A stretch of DNA of 64,000 nucleotides from Neomegalonema sp. (GTDB lineage Bacteria > Pseudomonadota > Alphaproteobacteria > Rhodobacterales > Rhodobacteraceae). A program made the position numbers and the translations under genes. The DNA lies in NCBI GenBank assembly GCA_022760435.1, contig JALEFY010000029.1:124001-188000 (forward strand). The letters run 5' to 3'. Within the stretch, counting starts at the first letter, position 1. Each line of letters begins with the position of its first letter. Positions 37,823 to 51,557 of this stretch are shown here, piece after piece. Below the pieces are notes generated by a model. It was not told the origin of the DNA, did no database searches, and saw nothing but the letters and a program-made list of their open reading frames with translations.

Positions 37823-39262
37823 ATGCCGCAGAAAATGCTGCAATTTGTGAATGTCGACCGGGAGATGCCCGAGAAGCGCAAGGCCGATGAGCGCGCGCAA
37901 GATTTTCATGAAATCTATCAGGAATTCATCGAGGCAAAGGCCGAGCAACAGGCGGCGCGGTGCTCGCAATGCGGCGTGCCCTATTGCCAATCCGGCTGCC
38001 CGCTCCACAACAACATCCCCGATTGGCTGAAACTCACGGCAGAGGGTCGGCTGCGCGAGGCGTGGGAAGTCAGCCAGGCGACCAACACCTTCCCCGAGAT
38101 CTGCGGTCGGATCTGCCCGCAAGATCGCCTGTGCGAAGGCAATTGCGTCATCGAGCAATCGGGGCATGGCACTGTCACCATCGGGGCGGTCGAGAAATAC
38201 ATCACCGACACCGCCTGGGAAGAAGGCTGGGTCGCGCCCATCGCGCCGCCGGTCGAGCGCGAGCAGAGCGTCGGCATCATTGGTGCCGGACCTGGCGGGC
38301 TGGCGGCGGCTGACATGCTGCGCCGCAAGGGCTTTCAGGTGACGGTCTATGATCGCTATGACCGCGCAGGCGGTCTGATGATCTATGGCATCCCCGGCTT
38401 CAAGCTCGAAAAAGACGTCGTGATGCGCCGCAACGAGCAGCTCGAGAAATCGGGCGTGACCTTCAAGCTCGGCGTCAATGTCGGCGAGGATATCAGCTTT
38501 GATGAGATCCGCAGCGCGCATGACGCGGTGCTGATCGCAACCGGCGTCTATAAACTGCGCCAGGTCGGCGGACCGGGCGCGGGCAGCGACGGGATCGTGC
38601 AGGCGCTCGACTATCTCACCGCCTCGAACAAGAACGGCTTTGGCGACAGTGTCCCCGCCTTTGAGGACGGCACCCTCAATGCCAATGGCAAGAAGGTCGT
38701 CGTCATCGGCGGCGGCGATACGGCGATGGACTGCGTGCGCACCGCCATTCGTCAGGGCGCGTCCTCGGTGAAATGCCTCTATCGGCGCGACCGGGCCAAC
38801 ATGCCGGGCTCGCAGCGCGAGGTTGCCAATGCCGAGGAAGAGGGCGTGGTGTTCGAGTGGCTCTCCGCTCCCAAAGCCTTCTCGGGCAGCAAGCAGGTCG
38901 AGCGGGTCAAGGTCGCGCGTATGCGGCTCGGTGCCCCCGATGCCTCGGGGCGCCAATCGCCCGAGGAGATCCCCGGCGCCGAGGTCGAGCTCGACGCGGA
39001 TCTGGTAATCCAGGCGCTGGGTTTTGAGCCCGAGGATCTGCCGAAACTCTGGGGCGTTGATGGGCTCGAAGTGACCCGCTGGGGCACGATCAAGGCCGAT
39101 TTCCGCACCAAGCAAACCGCGCTGCCGGGCGTCTATGCGGTCGGCGATATCGTGCGCGGCGCCTCTCTGGTCGTCTGGGCGATCCGCGATGGGCGCGAAG
39201 CGGCGGAGGCGATCGAGGCAGAGCTGCTCGGCAACAAGGCAGCCAAGGTGGCAGCAGAGTAG
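37823..39262 (+). CDS. gltD: Glutamate synthase (NADPH) small subunit
   Basis: A 479-residue FAD flavoprotein that passes electrons from NADPH to the large subunit for glutamate synthesis. The N-terminal cysteine clusters CSQCGVPYCQSGCPLHNN and CGRICPQDRLCEGNC should hold two [4Fe-4S] centres. FAD binding is VGIIGAGPGGLAAADML (near 150), the NADPH site KVVVIGGGDTAMDCVRTAI (near 290), and the late GVYAVGDIVRGASLVVWAI closes the fold. The large subunit follows after two small genes, an arrangement familiar from Rhodobacterales. Regulation by NtrC is plausible, but I find no clear site in the 267 bases upstream. Confidence 0.96.
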   Translation: MPQKMLQFVNVDREMPEKRKADERAQDFHEIYQEFIEAKAEQQAARCSQCGVPYCQSGCPLHNNIPDWLKLTAEGRLREAWEVSQATNTFPEICGRICPQDRLCEGNCVIEQSGHGTVTIGAVEKYITDTAWEEGWVAPIAPPVEREQSVGIIGAGPGGLAAADMLRRKGFQVTVYDRYDRAGGLMIYGIPGFKLEKDVVMRRNEQLEKSGVTFKLGVNVGEDISFDEIRSAHDAVLIATGVYKLRQVGGPGAGSDGIVQALDYLTASNKNGFGDSVPAFEDGTLNANGKKVVVIGGGDTAMDCVRTAIRQGASSVKCLYRRDRANMPGSQREVANAEEEGVVFEWLSAPKAFSGSKQVERVKVARMRLGAPDASGRQSPEEIPGAEVELDADLVIQALGFEPEDLPKLWGVDGLEVTRWGTIKADFRTKQTALPGVYAVGDIVRGASLVVWAIRDGREAAEAIEAELLGNKAAKVAAE

Positions 39263-39288
39263 AAGCGCCCAAGCGGCGGGAGACCGGA

Positions 39289-39480
39289 ATGAACAAGGAA
39301 AAGAGCGAGCGGTTCGGCTGGTGGCTGTTTGTCGCCTGCGCGGCATTGTTCATCGCCGCCTCCTGGCGCAGCGGTGACGCGCTGGCGCTGGCCGGGTCGA
39401 TCCTGTTCATGCTCGGCAATGTCGCCTTTCTGGCCCCTCATTACGTTAAGGAAGCAAAGCGTGAGCGCAACGAAGTCTGA
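39289..39480 (+). CDS. Small two-helix membrane protein
   Basis: A 63-residue protein of unknown function between gltD and gltB. It has two probable membrane helices (WWLFVACAALFIAASW, about 11-26, and ALAGSILFMLGNVAFLA, about 33-49), with a basic start and a charged C-terminus (KEAKRERNEV). The ATG lies 26 bases after gltD, after GGGAGACCGGA, and its end overlaps the next gene by 20 bases, so it fits the operon. No domain is recognised. Confidence 0.65.
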   Translation: MNKEKSERFGWWLFVACAALFIAASWRSGDALALAGSILFMLGNVAFLAPHYVKEAKRERNEV

Positions 39481-39915
39481 CATCGTCACCGGTGGCTGCA
39501 ATTGCGGCGCCGTACGGTTCGAGGGCGTGCTCAGCGAGCGCGGGATCGGCGTTTGTCACTGCAAGATGTGCCGCCGGGCCGCATCCGGCCCGTTCATGGC
39601 GGCGCGCATGACAGGCGGTATCACCGTGACCGAGCCGCGCGGCCTGAAATGGTGGCAAAGCTCGGATTGGGGACGTCGCGGCTTTTGCGGTGAATGCGGA
39701 TCGACGCTGTTCTGGGGCAGCCCGGACCCGACCAGCACCGATTGGGCCATATCCGCCGGTGCACTCGACATCGACCCGGATCGCGAGATCTTCGAGCATA
39801 TCTTCGCCGATTGCGCGGCGCCCTATTACCGCTTCGCCGATACAGCCCCGCGCCTCAGCGAAGCAGAAACGATAGCGAAATTCGCCCCCGCGAGCGGGGC
39901 TGACGGAGAAAGCCA

Positions 39916-39919
<4 letters not shown>
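39461..39919 (+). CDS. GFA / CENP-V family zinc-binding protein
   Basis: A 152-residue protein of the glutathione-dependent formaldehyde-activating (Gfa) fold. Zinc ligands are evident in GGCNCGAVRF, CHCKMCRRAASG and FCGECGSTLFWG, the family's three cysteine groups. Members bind glutathione adducts or other substrates; most have no known role, so formaldehyde chemistry should not be assumed. The start is a GTG at 39461 with AAGGA upstream, inside the end of the preceding small gene. The stop overlaps the gltB ATG (ATGA), which suggests coupling to gltB. Why a Gfa protein sits inside a glutamate synthase operon is not clear. Confidence 0.9.
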
Positions 39920-44460
<4,541 letters not shown>

Positions 44461-44487
44461 GCGCTGCGCCGGGTTAAGATGATCAAC

Positions 44488-44519
44488 AAGGCCCGCAGCA
44501 AGCTGTTGCGGGCCTTTTT
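44488..44519 (+). terminator. Rho-independent terminator of the gltD-gltB operon
   Basis: AAGGCCCGCA and TGCGGGCCTT form a perfect 10-base stem with a 9-base loop, followed by TTT, 28 bases after the gltB stop. Confidence 0.92.
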
Positions 44520-44522
44520 CGT

Positions 44523-45110
44523 TCAATCATAGGCGAGGGATAACCACCAAGGGTCTTGCGACAGCGCACTGCGCAGCGGCGTCACCGTCGTTCTCGGCGC
44601 TTCCTCGATATAGCGTTTCGCCTCAACCAGCGACGCTTCATCGAGCGTCTTGAGGTAAGAAAGGGCATTGTCAAAACCGAAGGGCTGGCGAGTGACTTCG
44701 GTGAAGTTGGCGGGCAACTCGGTCCAGACAGCGCCGCTCATGCCATTGTCGCGGCACCAGAGGCCAACCTCTGCCAGCGTCACCGGATCCGGCCCGAAAC
44801 CGTCATCGCGTTGCGTATCGACCCAGCCGATACGATGCGCCGGCACACGCTCTCGCGCGGCAAGGTCGGCCACCGCAGCCTCGATCTCTCTGCGTGTGCT
44901 GGTGATGTGGCTGGTCGGGCAATCGGCACCATGGGCGCGATCGATCACCACGGTCAGGGCCATCTTGCGTTTGGGCGAAATGCGGGTGAATTCAAGCGGC
45001 AGGGCCGGTCCAGATCCGATCCCCCACGCGCCGGTGACATGCGGCGTCAGATTGTCGAGGTCCCAGATCAGGGAGCCCCAGCCGATCACAGCAATTCTCG
45101 GCTCAGCCAT
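44523..45110 (-). CDS. Hypothetical protein with gamma-glutamylcyclotransferase-like start
   Basis: A 195-residue soluble protein. It opens AEPRIAVIGWGSLIWDLDNL, reminiscent of the FAYGSLMW-type start of GGCT/AIG2-like folds, and continues with LPLEFTRISPKRKMALTVVI, where such folds pass substrate-facing residues; a late DNGMSGAVWTELPANF and ALSYLKTLDEASLVEAKRYI complete it. The catalytic glutamate of GGCT cannot be placed with confidence, so I name only the resemblance. Start ATG at 45110, AGGA upstream. It converges on gltB and is probably transcribed alone. Confidence 0.75.
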   Translation of the reverse strand: MAEPRIAVIGWGSLIWDLDNLTPHVTGAWGIGSGPALPLEFTRISPKRKMALTVVIDRAHGADCPTSHITSTRREIEAAVADLAARERVPAHRIGWVDTQRDDGFGPDPVTLAEVGLWCRDNGMSGAVWTELPANFTEVTRQPFGFDNALSYLKTLDEASLVEAKRYIEEAPRTTVTPLRSALSQDPWWLSLAYD

Positions 45111-45144
45111 GTAGCAAAATCCTAATTGTGCAGTTGCGGGCAAT

Positions 45145-45177
45145 GAAAAAGCGCGACCCACATCGCGGATCGCGCTC
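45145..45177 (-). terminator. Rho-independent terminator of the 68-residue gene
   Basis: On the minus strand AGCGCGA and TCGCGCT pair around a 13-base loop and are followed by TTTTTC, 43 bases past the stop of the small gene. Confidence 0.85.
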
Positions 45178-45219
45178 TGTCTTTCTCAGGAAGGGACGCC
45201 CGGCGTCTCTCATCCTGCC

Positions 45220-45426
45220 TTAGATGTTTGCGAAGATCGCAACCACTTCGGACGGCACCAGCGCGAGGCGGTTCAGCTTGTTGCCCTCGGCTTCGACGTA
45301 GATCGGCTCGCTGGAGCCGGCATCAACGCCCGTTTTCCATTTCGACACCAGTTTGGCTGCATCGGAATCGACATAGTCGAACTGATGGAGGGCGCCGGAT
45401 TTGAACACTACAGTCACGCGAGCCAT
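45220..45426 (-). CDS. Small conserved-looking hypothetical protein
   Basis: A 68-residue soluble protein beginning MARVTVVFKSGALHQFDYVD, with alternating strands and one helix (AAKLVSKWKTGVD), suggesting a small beta-barrel. I do not recognise a family. Its own terminator downstream and a GGGGA site just before the ATG support it being real. It is codirectional with hemF, which starts upstream of it and ends 48 bases before it. Confidence 0.7.
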   Translation of the reverse strand: MARVTVVFKSGALHQFDYVDSDAAKLVSKWKTGVDAGSSEPIYVEAEGNKLNRLALVPSEVVAIFANI

Positions 45427-45474
45427 GATAATCCCCTATTGGCCAATAGTTTGCGCTCCTTGCGCACCGTAGGG

Positions 45475-46389
45475 TTATGCCCAACTTGCCAAAGGGGGCA
45501 AGGACATTAGTACGGCAGCAGGGTTGTGCCCTGTTGCTAATCCAAAATGTGTGCCACGATCGTATACGAGATTGAACTCAGCGTAGCGCCCGCGGCGGAA
45601 AAGCTGGAACTCCTTCTCCTGATCGGTGAAGTTTTCGCGCATCCGACGCTCTACAAGCGGTACAAAGGATGGCAAGAACGCTGACCCGACGGCTTTGACA
45701 AAAGCGAAGTCTTCATCCCAATTTCCGGTGTCAAGATCGTCGAAAAAGATGCCGCCGACGCCCCGCGCCTCATTCCAATGCTTGATCATGAAATAGTCAT
45801 CGGCCCATTTCTTGAACCGGTCATAATAGTCAGCGCCATGCGGAGCGCAGGCTTCTTTCAAGACCATGTGGAAATCCTGCCGATCCGCGATGACAGCAGG
45901 GTCATCGAAGGGGATCATCGGGTTCAGATCGGAGCCACCGCCGAACCAGGAGCCCGCCGGTGTCCAAAAATGGCGCGTGTTCATGTGCACGGCTGGCACA
46001 CGTGGGTTGCGCGTATGGGCCACCAGGGAGATGCCCGAGGCCCAGAAGCGCGGATCCTGCGCGAGGCCCGGAATGTCCTTGCGCGCGGTAAAGGCGGCCT
46101 GCGCGCGCTCGGAGAGCTGGCCATAGACGGTCGACACATTCACGCCGACCTTCTCGAACACCCGCCCACGCATCACCGACATTTCGCCGCCGCCCGCATC
46201 CGAGCCATCCTCGCTGGCGCGTTTTGTCTGGCTGCGCTCAAAGCGCCCGGCGGGCAGGTCGGCGAAGGGGCCGTCGGTGAGGGCGTCTTCAAGCGCTTCG
46301 AACCGTGCGCAAATCTCGTCACGCAAGCCGTAGAACCATTGGCTCGCCTGATCTTTGCGATGCTCCTGCTGCGCGCTGTCTGCACTCAT
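45475..46389 (-). CDS. hemF: Oxygen-dependent coproporphyrinogen III oxidase
   Basis: A 304-residue cytoplasmic enzyme that decarboxylates two propionates of coproporphyrinogen III, using oxygen, to give protoporphyrinogen IX for heme. Signature blocks are MSVMRGRVFEKVGVNVSTVY, SLVAHTRNPRVPAVHMNTRH (substrate-binding histidines), WFGGGSDLNPMIPFDD, and the C-terminal RRGRYAEFNLVYDRGTHFGL. Length matches E. coli HemF. It is alone on its strand with the small gene after it. The anaerobic HemN type is not in this window. The gene's heme supply would also serve the heme oxygenase at 32.3 kb, though they are far apart. Confidence 0.97.
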   Translation of the reverse strand: MSADSAQQEHRKDQASQWFYGLRDEICARFEALEDALTDGPFADLPAGRFERSQTKRASEDGSDAGGGEMSVMRGRVFEKVGVNVSTVYGQLSERAQAAFTARKDIPGLAQDPRFWASGISLVAHTRNPRVPAVHMNTRHFWTPAGSWFGGGSDLNPMIPFDDPAVIADRQDFHMVLKEACAPHGADYYDRFKKWADDYFMIKHWNEARGVGGIFFDDLDTGNWDEDFAFVKAVGSAFLPSFVPLVERRMRENFTDQEKEFQLFRRGRYAEFNLVYDRGTHFGLATGHNPAAVLMSLPPLASWA

Positions 46390-46499
46390 CCGATCACCCT
46401 TTCATCGTAGCAAAACTTTCATGCATCGATGACGTGCCCCCTCTACCGTGACAAGGCAAAAACCTTATCTTGCGCAGGACACATAACAGAGGCTGACAC

Positions 46500-48359
46500 A
46501 TGTTTTCGTATTTTGAACGGCTGGTAGACCCTTATCAGCCGTATGACGATACCCAGCCTCCGCCGAACAGCCTTTGGGCCTTCTATCGGTATTTCCTGCA
46601 TCCGGTCCGCTGGATCGTCCTGCTCTCCATGGTGCTGGGCTTTATCATCGCCGCCTCGGAGGCGATGTTGGTCGCTTATGCGGGGGACCTGGTTGACCGC
46701 ATCACCGACTCGAGCCCGGAGCGGTTCTGGCTCGATCATGGCAACGCGATCTTGTGGATGGTCGCGATCGTGCTGGTGCTGCGCCCCCTGGCGATGATCG
46801 CTGACAGCTTGCTGATGGGGCAGGGCTTTTTTCCGTCGATGGGCGCGCTGATCCGCTGGCGGACCCATCGCCATATGCTGCGCCAAAGCACCGGCTTTTT
46901 CGCCAATGATTTCGCCGGACGCATTGCTAACAAGCAATTGCAACTCGCCCCCGCGATCAATGATTCCGTCTTTCAGGTCATTGATGCGATCTGGTACGCG
47001 GTCATCTTCCTGATCAGCTCTGCTGCAATCCTTGGCGGGCTCGATTTGCGGCTGCTGATCCCGATGGCCTTGTGGTTCGCGCTTTATGTCGCGGTGGCGG
47101 TCTGGTTCGTGCCGCGCATCACCGTGATCGGCAAGGATGTCGCCGAGGCGCGCTCGCGTCTCGCGGGCCGGATCGTGGACAGCTACACCAATATCCAGAC
47201 GGTCAAACTCTTCGCCCATGCGGAGCGTGAGGAGGAATATGCGCGCGACGCGATGGAGGAGTTCCGCTGGACCTTCGCGCGGCAGACCCGCTTGTTCACC
47301 ACCCTGTCGGTGCTGCTGACAGGGCTTAGCGTGGTGCTGATCGGCGGCGTGATTGGCTACTCGATCTGGCTTTGGCAGGAAGGGGCAGTGACGGTCGGCG
47401 TCGTTGCGGCCGGTGCGGCCATGGTCCTGCGGCTCAACGCGATGACTGACTGGATCATGTGGACCCTGTCGATGCTGTTTCAGAATGTCGGCACGGTGAT
47501 GGAGGGCATGGAAACGGTATCAAAACCGCTCGAACTCGTCGATGCCCCTGGCGCCAAGCCGCTGGAGGTCAACAAGGCCGAAATCGTCTTTGAGAATGTC
47601 AGCCATCATTATGGCCGTGAGGTCAAAGGCGGGGTGGAGGGGATCAGCCTGACGATCAAGCCCGGCGAGCGCATCGGGCTTGTGGGCCGTTCGGGCGCGG
47701 GAAAGTCGACCCTTGTCAATCTGCTGCTGCGTTTCTTCGATCCCGAATCGGGCCGCATTCTGATCGACGGGGTCGATATCAGTGCGGTGACGCAGGAGAG
47801 CCTCAGAGCGCAGATCGGCATGGTGACGCAGGACACCTCGCTTCTGCATCGTTCAGTGCTCGAGAACATCCTCTATGGCGACCCCGATGCCGGAAAGGAA
47901 GCGGCTATCGCAGCGGCGCGGCGGGTGTCAGCCGATGACTTTATCCGCGATCTGGAAGACCCCGATGGCCGTGAGGGCTATGACGCCCATGTCGGCGAGC
48001 GCGGCGTGAAACTGTCGGGCGGGCAGCGCCAGCGCATCGCCATGGCCCGGGTCGTGCTCAAGGACGCCCCGATCCTGGTGCTTGATGAGGCGACCTCGGC
48101 GCTTGATTCGGAGGTGGAGGCCGCGATCCTCGATGCACTGGACGATCTGATGGCCGGCAAGACGGTGATCGCCATCGCTCATCGGCTCTCCACCATTGCG
48201 AAGATGGACCGGATCGTGGTGCTCGACGATGGGCAGATCATCGAGCAAGGCACGCATGAAGACTTGCAGAGCCAGGGCGGCATCTATGCGAGGCTCTGGG
48301 CGCATCAGTCGGGCGGGTTCCTCGGGCTGGAAACGGAAGACGCCGCCGCCGCGCCCTGA
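46500..48359 (+). CDS. ABC exporter, fused permease-ATPase (MsbA/multidrug type)
   Basis: A 619-residue half-transporter that would form a homodimer in the inner membrane. Six helices lie in the first about 340 residues, starting WIVLLSMVLGFIIAASEAML after a 35-residue cytoplasmic lead. The ATPase has Walker A GRSGAGKST, signature LSGGQRQRIAMARVVL, Walker B ILVLDEATSALDSE and H-loop AIAHRLSTI. Substrate unknown: lipid, drug or peptide are possible. The N-terminal PYDDTQPPPNSLWAFYRYFL segment is typical of an alphaproteobacterial subgroup. The stop lies 17 bases from the converging aroC end. Confidence 0.93.
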   Translation: MFSYFERLVDPYQPYDDTQPPPNSLWAFYRYFLHPVRWIVLLSMVLGFIIAASEAMLVAYAGDLVDRITDSSPERFWLDHGNAILWMVAIVLVLRPLAMIADSLLMGQGFFPSMGALIRWRTHRHMLRQSTGFFANDFAGRIANKQLQLAPAINDSVFQVIDAIWYAVIFLISSAAILGGLDLRLLIPMALWFALYVAVAVWFVPRITVIGKDVAEARSRLAGRIVDSYTNIQTVKLFAHAEREEEYARDAMEEFRWTFARQTRLFTTLSVLLTGLSVVLIGGVIGYSIWLWQEGAVTVGVVAAGAAMVLRLNAMTDWIMWTLSMLFQNVGTVMEGMETVSKPLELVDAPGAKPLEVNKAEIVFENVSHHYGREVKGGVEGISLTIKPGERIGLVGRSGAGKSTLVNLLLRFFDPESGRILIDGVDISAVTQESLRAQIGMVTQDTSLLHRSVLENILYGDPDAGKEAAIAAARRVSADDFIRDLEDPDGREGYDAHVGERGVKLSGGQRQRIAMARVVLKDAPILVLDEATSALDSEVEAAILDALDDLMAGKTVIAIAHRLSTIAKMDRIVVLDDGQIIEQGTHEDLQSQGGIYARLWAHQSGGFLGLETEDAAAAP

Positions 48360-48376
48360 CCCCGCCGCCTTCGCGC

Positions 48377-49501
48377 TCACTCGGTGCCGATGCTGCCCTG
48401 ATTGGCTCCGACATGGCCGCGATGCAGCAGCAGATGATCGAGGATCACGCAGGCCATCATCGCCTCGCCAACCGGCACTGCCCGGATGCCGACACAGGGG
48501 TCATGGCGTCCCTTGGTGATGATCTGCGCAGGGTTGCCATCCTTGTCGATGGTCTGGCGCGGATTGAGGATCGAGGAGGTCGGCTTGACCGCAAAGCGCA
48601 CCACCAGCGGCTGACCGGTGGTGATCCCGCCCAGCACGCCGCCGGCATGATTGGCTGCGTAGCGCACGCCGTCATTGCCCATGGCAATTTCGTCGGCATT
48701 CTCGGTTCCGGTCAGCGCGGCCGCGGCGAAACCATCGCCGATCTCCACCCCCTTCACCGCATTGATCGACATCATCGCCGCCGCCAGATCCTGATCGATC
48801 TTGGCATAGACCGGCGCTCCAAGACCCGCGGGCACGCCGGTCGCGATCACTTCGATCACTGCGCCGACACTGTCGCCGGATTTGCGCAGATCGCCCAGAT
48901 AGTCCGTCCATTGCGCCGCCGCCTTCGCATCCGGCGCCCAGAACGGGTTGCGCTCGACCTCGTCCCAATCCCAAGAGGCCGGGTCGATCCGATGGGGGCC
49001 CATCTGCACCAGAGCGCCGCGGATCGTCAGCCCCGGCGCCAGGGTCTTGAGCACCTCGCGCGCCACGCCGCCCGCAGCCACCCGCGCCGCCGTCTCACGC
49101 GCCGAGGACCGCCCACCCCCGCGATAGTCGCGGATCCCGTATTTCAGATGATAGGTGATGTCGGCATGTCCGGGGCGAAACTTGTCGCGGATCTCCGAAT
49201 AGTCCTTCGATCGCTGATCGGTATTCTCGATCATCAGCGAGATCGGCGTGCCGGTGGTGCGCGGCCCGTCGGTGCGCTCATCCTCGAACACACCGGAGAG
49301 GATCTTCACCTGATCGGCTTCCTGGCGCTGGGTGGTGAATCGGCTCTGCCCGGGTTTGCGTCGATCGAGCCAATGCTGGATCATCTCCCGCCGCAACAGC
49401 ACCCCCGGCGGGCATCCATCGACGACACAGCCGAGCGCGGGCCCGTGGCTCTCGCCCCAGGTGGTCATGCGAAACAGGCGGCCAAAGGTGTTGTCGGACA
49501 T
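48377..49501 (-). CDS. aroC: Chorismate synthase
   Basis: A 374-residue enzyme that converts EPSP to chorismate with reduced FMN, the last step of the shikimate pathway. The start is [20 protein letters not shown] (signature 1 with the histidine), followed by [11 protein letters not shown], then [20 protein letters not shown] (signature 2) and [20 protein letters not shown], with [20 protein letters not shown] near the end. Length and motifs are normal. The aryl-polyene operon at 56-64 kb would draw on chorismate through 4-hydroxybenzoate if it follows the known pathway, but there is no direct link in sequence. Confidence 0.98.
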   Translation of the reverse strand: MSDNTFGRLFRMTTWGESHGPALGCVVDGCPPGVLLRREMIQHWLDRRKPGQSRFTTQRQEADQVKILSGVFEDERTDGPRTTGTPISLMIENTDQRSKDYSEIRDKFRPGHADITYHLKYGIRDYRGGGRSSARETAARVAAGGVAREVLKTLAPGLTIRGALVQMGPHRIDPASWDWDEVERNPFWAPDAKAAAQWTDYLGDLRKSGDSVGAVIEVIATGVPAGLGAPVYAKIDQDLAAAMMSINAVKGVEIGDGFAAAALTGTENADEIAMGNDGVRYAANHAGGVLGGITTGQPLVVRFAVKPTSSILNPRQTIDKDGNPAQIITKGRHDPCVGIRAVPVGEAMMACVILDHLLLHRGHVGANQGSIGTE

Positions 49502-49715
49502 CGAATTTCCTCGGCGGATGAACAGGACCCGATCAGCTCAGGCAGTGAAAACGGATCCCGCTTATCAGGCCGATCCAGCCGCAAGGCAATGCTTTGCGGA
49601 GGAAATTACCGCCCCATCAGGCTGAGAAAAGCAAAACCGGCCCTATCAAGACCGATCCGGATCGCATAGGGCTGGCGCAAGCTCCTAACGCGCTGCGCAT
49701 GCAGCATCGATTGCC

Positions 49716-50267
49716 ATGATCCGAAGCTTTGTCGCCCTGCCCATCCCTATCGCGGTTGCAGACGCCATTGATGACATTCAATGCGATTTGCGCGGTGCCA
49801 ATTGGCAGCCCGAAGAGAACCTGCACATCACCTTGAGCTTTCTGGGCGATCTTGATCGCCACAGGCTCGACGATCTCCATTCCGCCCTCGATACAGTGAT
49901 GATCGAGACATTTGAGGTCGCACTGCAAGGGGTCGGGCATTTCGGCGGACACGATGCGCGGTTGGCCTTTGTCGATCTCGCGCCCAATGCGCCGTTGCGG
50001 GCGCTGCATGAGCGGGTCGAGACCGCTGCGCGCAGCGCTCAGATCGATCTTCCGGCCAAGCGCTACCGCCCGCATGTGACGGTCGCGCGTTGGCGTCGGG
50101 GCGAGGTGAGTGCCCCGAACTTGAAGGCGTGGTGCGAGCGCAACAATCTGTTCTCCGCTCCCCCTTTCGAGGTCGCCGGATTTTCGCTGCTGCGCTCGGA
50201 TCTTTCGCGCGATGGCGCGCTTTATACCGAGATGGCGCGATATGGCGCCCCGCGCGAAGATTGCTGA
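49716..50267 (+). CDS. thpR: RNA 2',3'-cyclic phosphodiesterase
   Basis: A 183-residue 2H phosphoesterase (LigT/ThpR). The two catalytic HxTx motifs are present: LHITLSFLG near residues 37-45 and PHVTVARW near 119-126, in two similar lobes. It opens RSFVALPIPIAVADAIDDIQ as the family does. ThpR opens 2',3'-cyclic phosphate ends of RNA to 2'-phosphates; in vivo substrates are not established. The gene starts at ATG 49716, 214 bases from the divergent aroC gene; no clear promoter seen in between. Confidence 0.93.
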   Translation: MIRSFVALPIPIAVADAIDDIQCDLRGANWQPEENLHITLSFLGDLDRHRLDDLHSALDTVMIETFEVALQGVGHFGGHDARLAFVDLAPNAPLRALHERVETAARSAQIDLPAKRYRPHVTVARWRRGEVSAPNLKAWCERNNLFSAPPFEVAGFSLLRSDLSRDGALYTEMARYGAPREDC

Positions 50268-50276
50268 GGGCGGGCC

Positions 50277-50522
50277 TTACCGGCCACCATCCCAGAACGG
50301 GCGCGCAGCCTCTGCCTTTGCCTGCTCAGCCGAGAGCCCGATATCTTCGAGCTGCTCGGGGCTGAGCTGGGCCAGCGCCTGCCGGGACCGGATGGTCTCG
50401 TTCCAGCGCACCAGCATCGCCTTGAGACCACGGCTGTGCAGAGTGCTATGGTTGGCCAGCTCCTGCACCGATTTCGCGGTTTGCTCGACAAGGCTGGGGG
50501 CGAGAAACGCATGGGCTTTCAT
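50277..50522 (-). CDS. DUF1127 domain protein
   Basis: An 81-residue protein with a C-terminal DUF1127 (YjiS-like) motif, RSRQALAQLSPEQLEDIGLS, preceded by a helix ending LVRWNETI. GGAGGT lies six bases before the ATG at 50522. Small DUF1127 proteins of Alphaproteobacteria bind RNA or affect phosphate and carbon metabolism in a few cases (RSP_6037-type, CcaF1), but the role of this one is unknown. It is divergent from a LysR-family gene, an arrangement common in Rhodobacterales, and the shared 128-base intergenic region likely holds its LysR binding site. It converges on thpR with 9 bases between. Confidence 0.88.
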   Translation of the reverse strand: MKAHAFLAPSLVEQTAKSVQELANHSTLHSRGLKAMLVRWNETIRSRQALAQLSPEQLEDIGLSAEQAKAEAARPFWDGGR

Positions 50523-50650
50523 GATGACCTCCATCAAATTCAGTGATGCTAAGCGTTCTGTGCTTCGCTTTCGCTGATGTATATGACTTGACAGGAGCAA
50601 TATGAAAAACGAATGTTTTTTGTGATAGCCATCAAGAAAGCAGATTGATC

Positions 50651-51535
50651 ATGCCCCGCAATCTCGATCTCGGCGCTCTGCGCAGCCTCATTGCCATCGC
50701 CGAAACCGGCGGAGTGACCCGCGCGGCGCAGCGTCTGCATCTGACCCAGTCTGCCGTTTCCATGCAGATCAAGCGGCTGGAGGAGAATCTCGACATCGCC
50801 CTTCTCTCGCGCGAGGGGCGTGGGGTTTCCCTGACCCGGCGCGGGGAGGAATTACTGCCCCTGGCGCGCAAGCTGATCGCACTCAATGACGAGATCGTCG
50901 AGCAGATGAGCACGCCCGAGCATGTCGGCGAGGTCGTCTTCGGGGCGCCCCATGACATTATCCACCCGCATGTGCCGATCGTCCTGCGCCAGTTCAACGA
51001 AGACTTTCCCGGTGTGCATGTCCGTCTGATCTCATCGCTCAGTCAGGTCCTGCATGAGAAGTTCGCATCCGGCGAGGCAGATGTCATCATCACCACCGAG
51101 GCGAGCCTGAAACCGGGAGGGGAGACCTTGGAGCGGCGCCCGTTGATCTGGGTTGGCGCCCATGGCGGGCGCGCCTGGCGGCGGCGACCGGTGCCGCTTT
51201 CCTTTGAGCAACGCTGCGCCTTTCGCCCGCTTTCGCAAAAGGCGCTGGAAGATGCCGGGATCGAATGGACCAGCGCGACCGATACCGAATTTCTCGATGC
51301 AGCAGTGGCAACCATTGCCGCGGATCTGGCGATCTGTACCCTGATGCAGGGGCAGGAGAGCATCAATCTGGCCGAGATCGATCATGGCGGCGAATTGCCG
51401 ACCTTGCCCTCGCTCAACATCAATCTTTATGCGGTGAGCGGAACGCATAATCCACTGGCCTCGCGGCTGGCAGATTATGTGCGCGCGGCGTTCAAGGGAT
51501 TGCCGCTGGAGCCGCGCTCAGTGGCAGCAGAATAA
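50651..51535 (+). CDS. LysR-family transcriptional regulator
   Basis: A 294-residue LTTR with an N-terminal winged helix (LGALRSLIAIAETGGVTRAA and QRLHLTQSAVSMQIKRLEEN, residues 6-45) and a substrate-binding domain from about 88 (GEVVFGAPHDIIHPHVPIVL) to 280. It is divergent from the DUF1127 gene and probably regulates it. The ligand is unknown. Start ATG at 50651; a TTG two codons upstream is possible. The intergenic region contains an AT-rich stretch (50580-50640) unlike the rest of the window, in which the divergent promoters and a T-N11-A type LysR site would be expected; I could not single out one site. Confidence 0.92.
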   Translation: MPRNLDLGALRSLIAIAETGGVTRAAQRLHLTQSAVSMQIKRLEENLDIALLSREGRGVSLTRRGEELLPLARKLIALNDEIVEQMSTPEHVGEVVFGAPHDIIHPHVPIVLRQFNEDFPGVHVRLISSLSQVLHEKFASGEADVIITTEASLKPGGETLERRPLIWVGAHGGRAWRRRPVPLSFEQRCAFRPLSQKALEDAGIEWTSATDTEFLDAAVATIAADLAICTLMQGQESINLAEIDHGGELPTLPSLNINLYAVSGTHNPLASRLADYVRAAFKGLPLEPRSVAAE

Positions 51536-51557
51536 CAGATTTGGGGGGGCCATAAAG

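Noticed and set aside
37555..39346. Upstream extension of uppP to an 875-codon protein
   Set aside because: Homology to the phosphatase begins only near 37537; the extension lies opposite gltD and lacks a start signal at its beginning.
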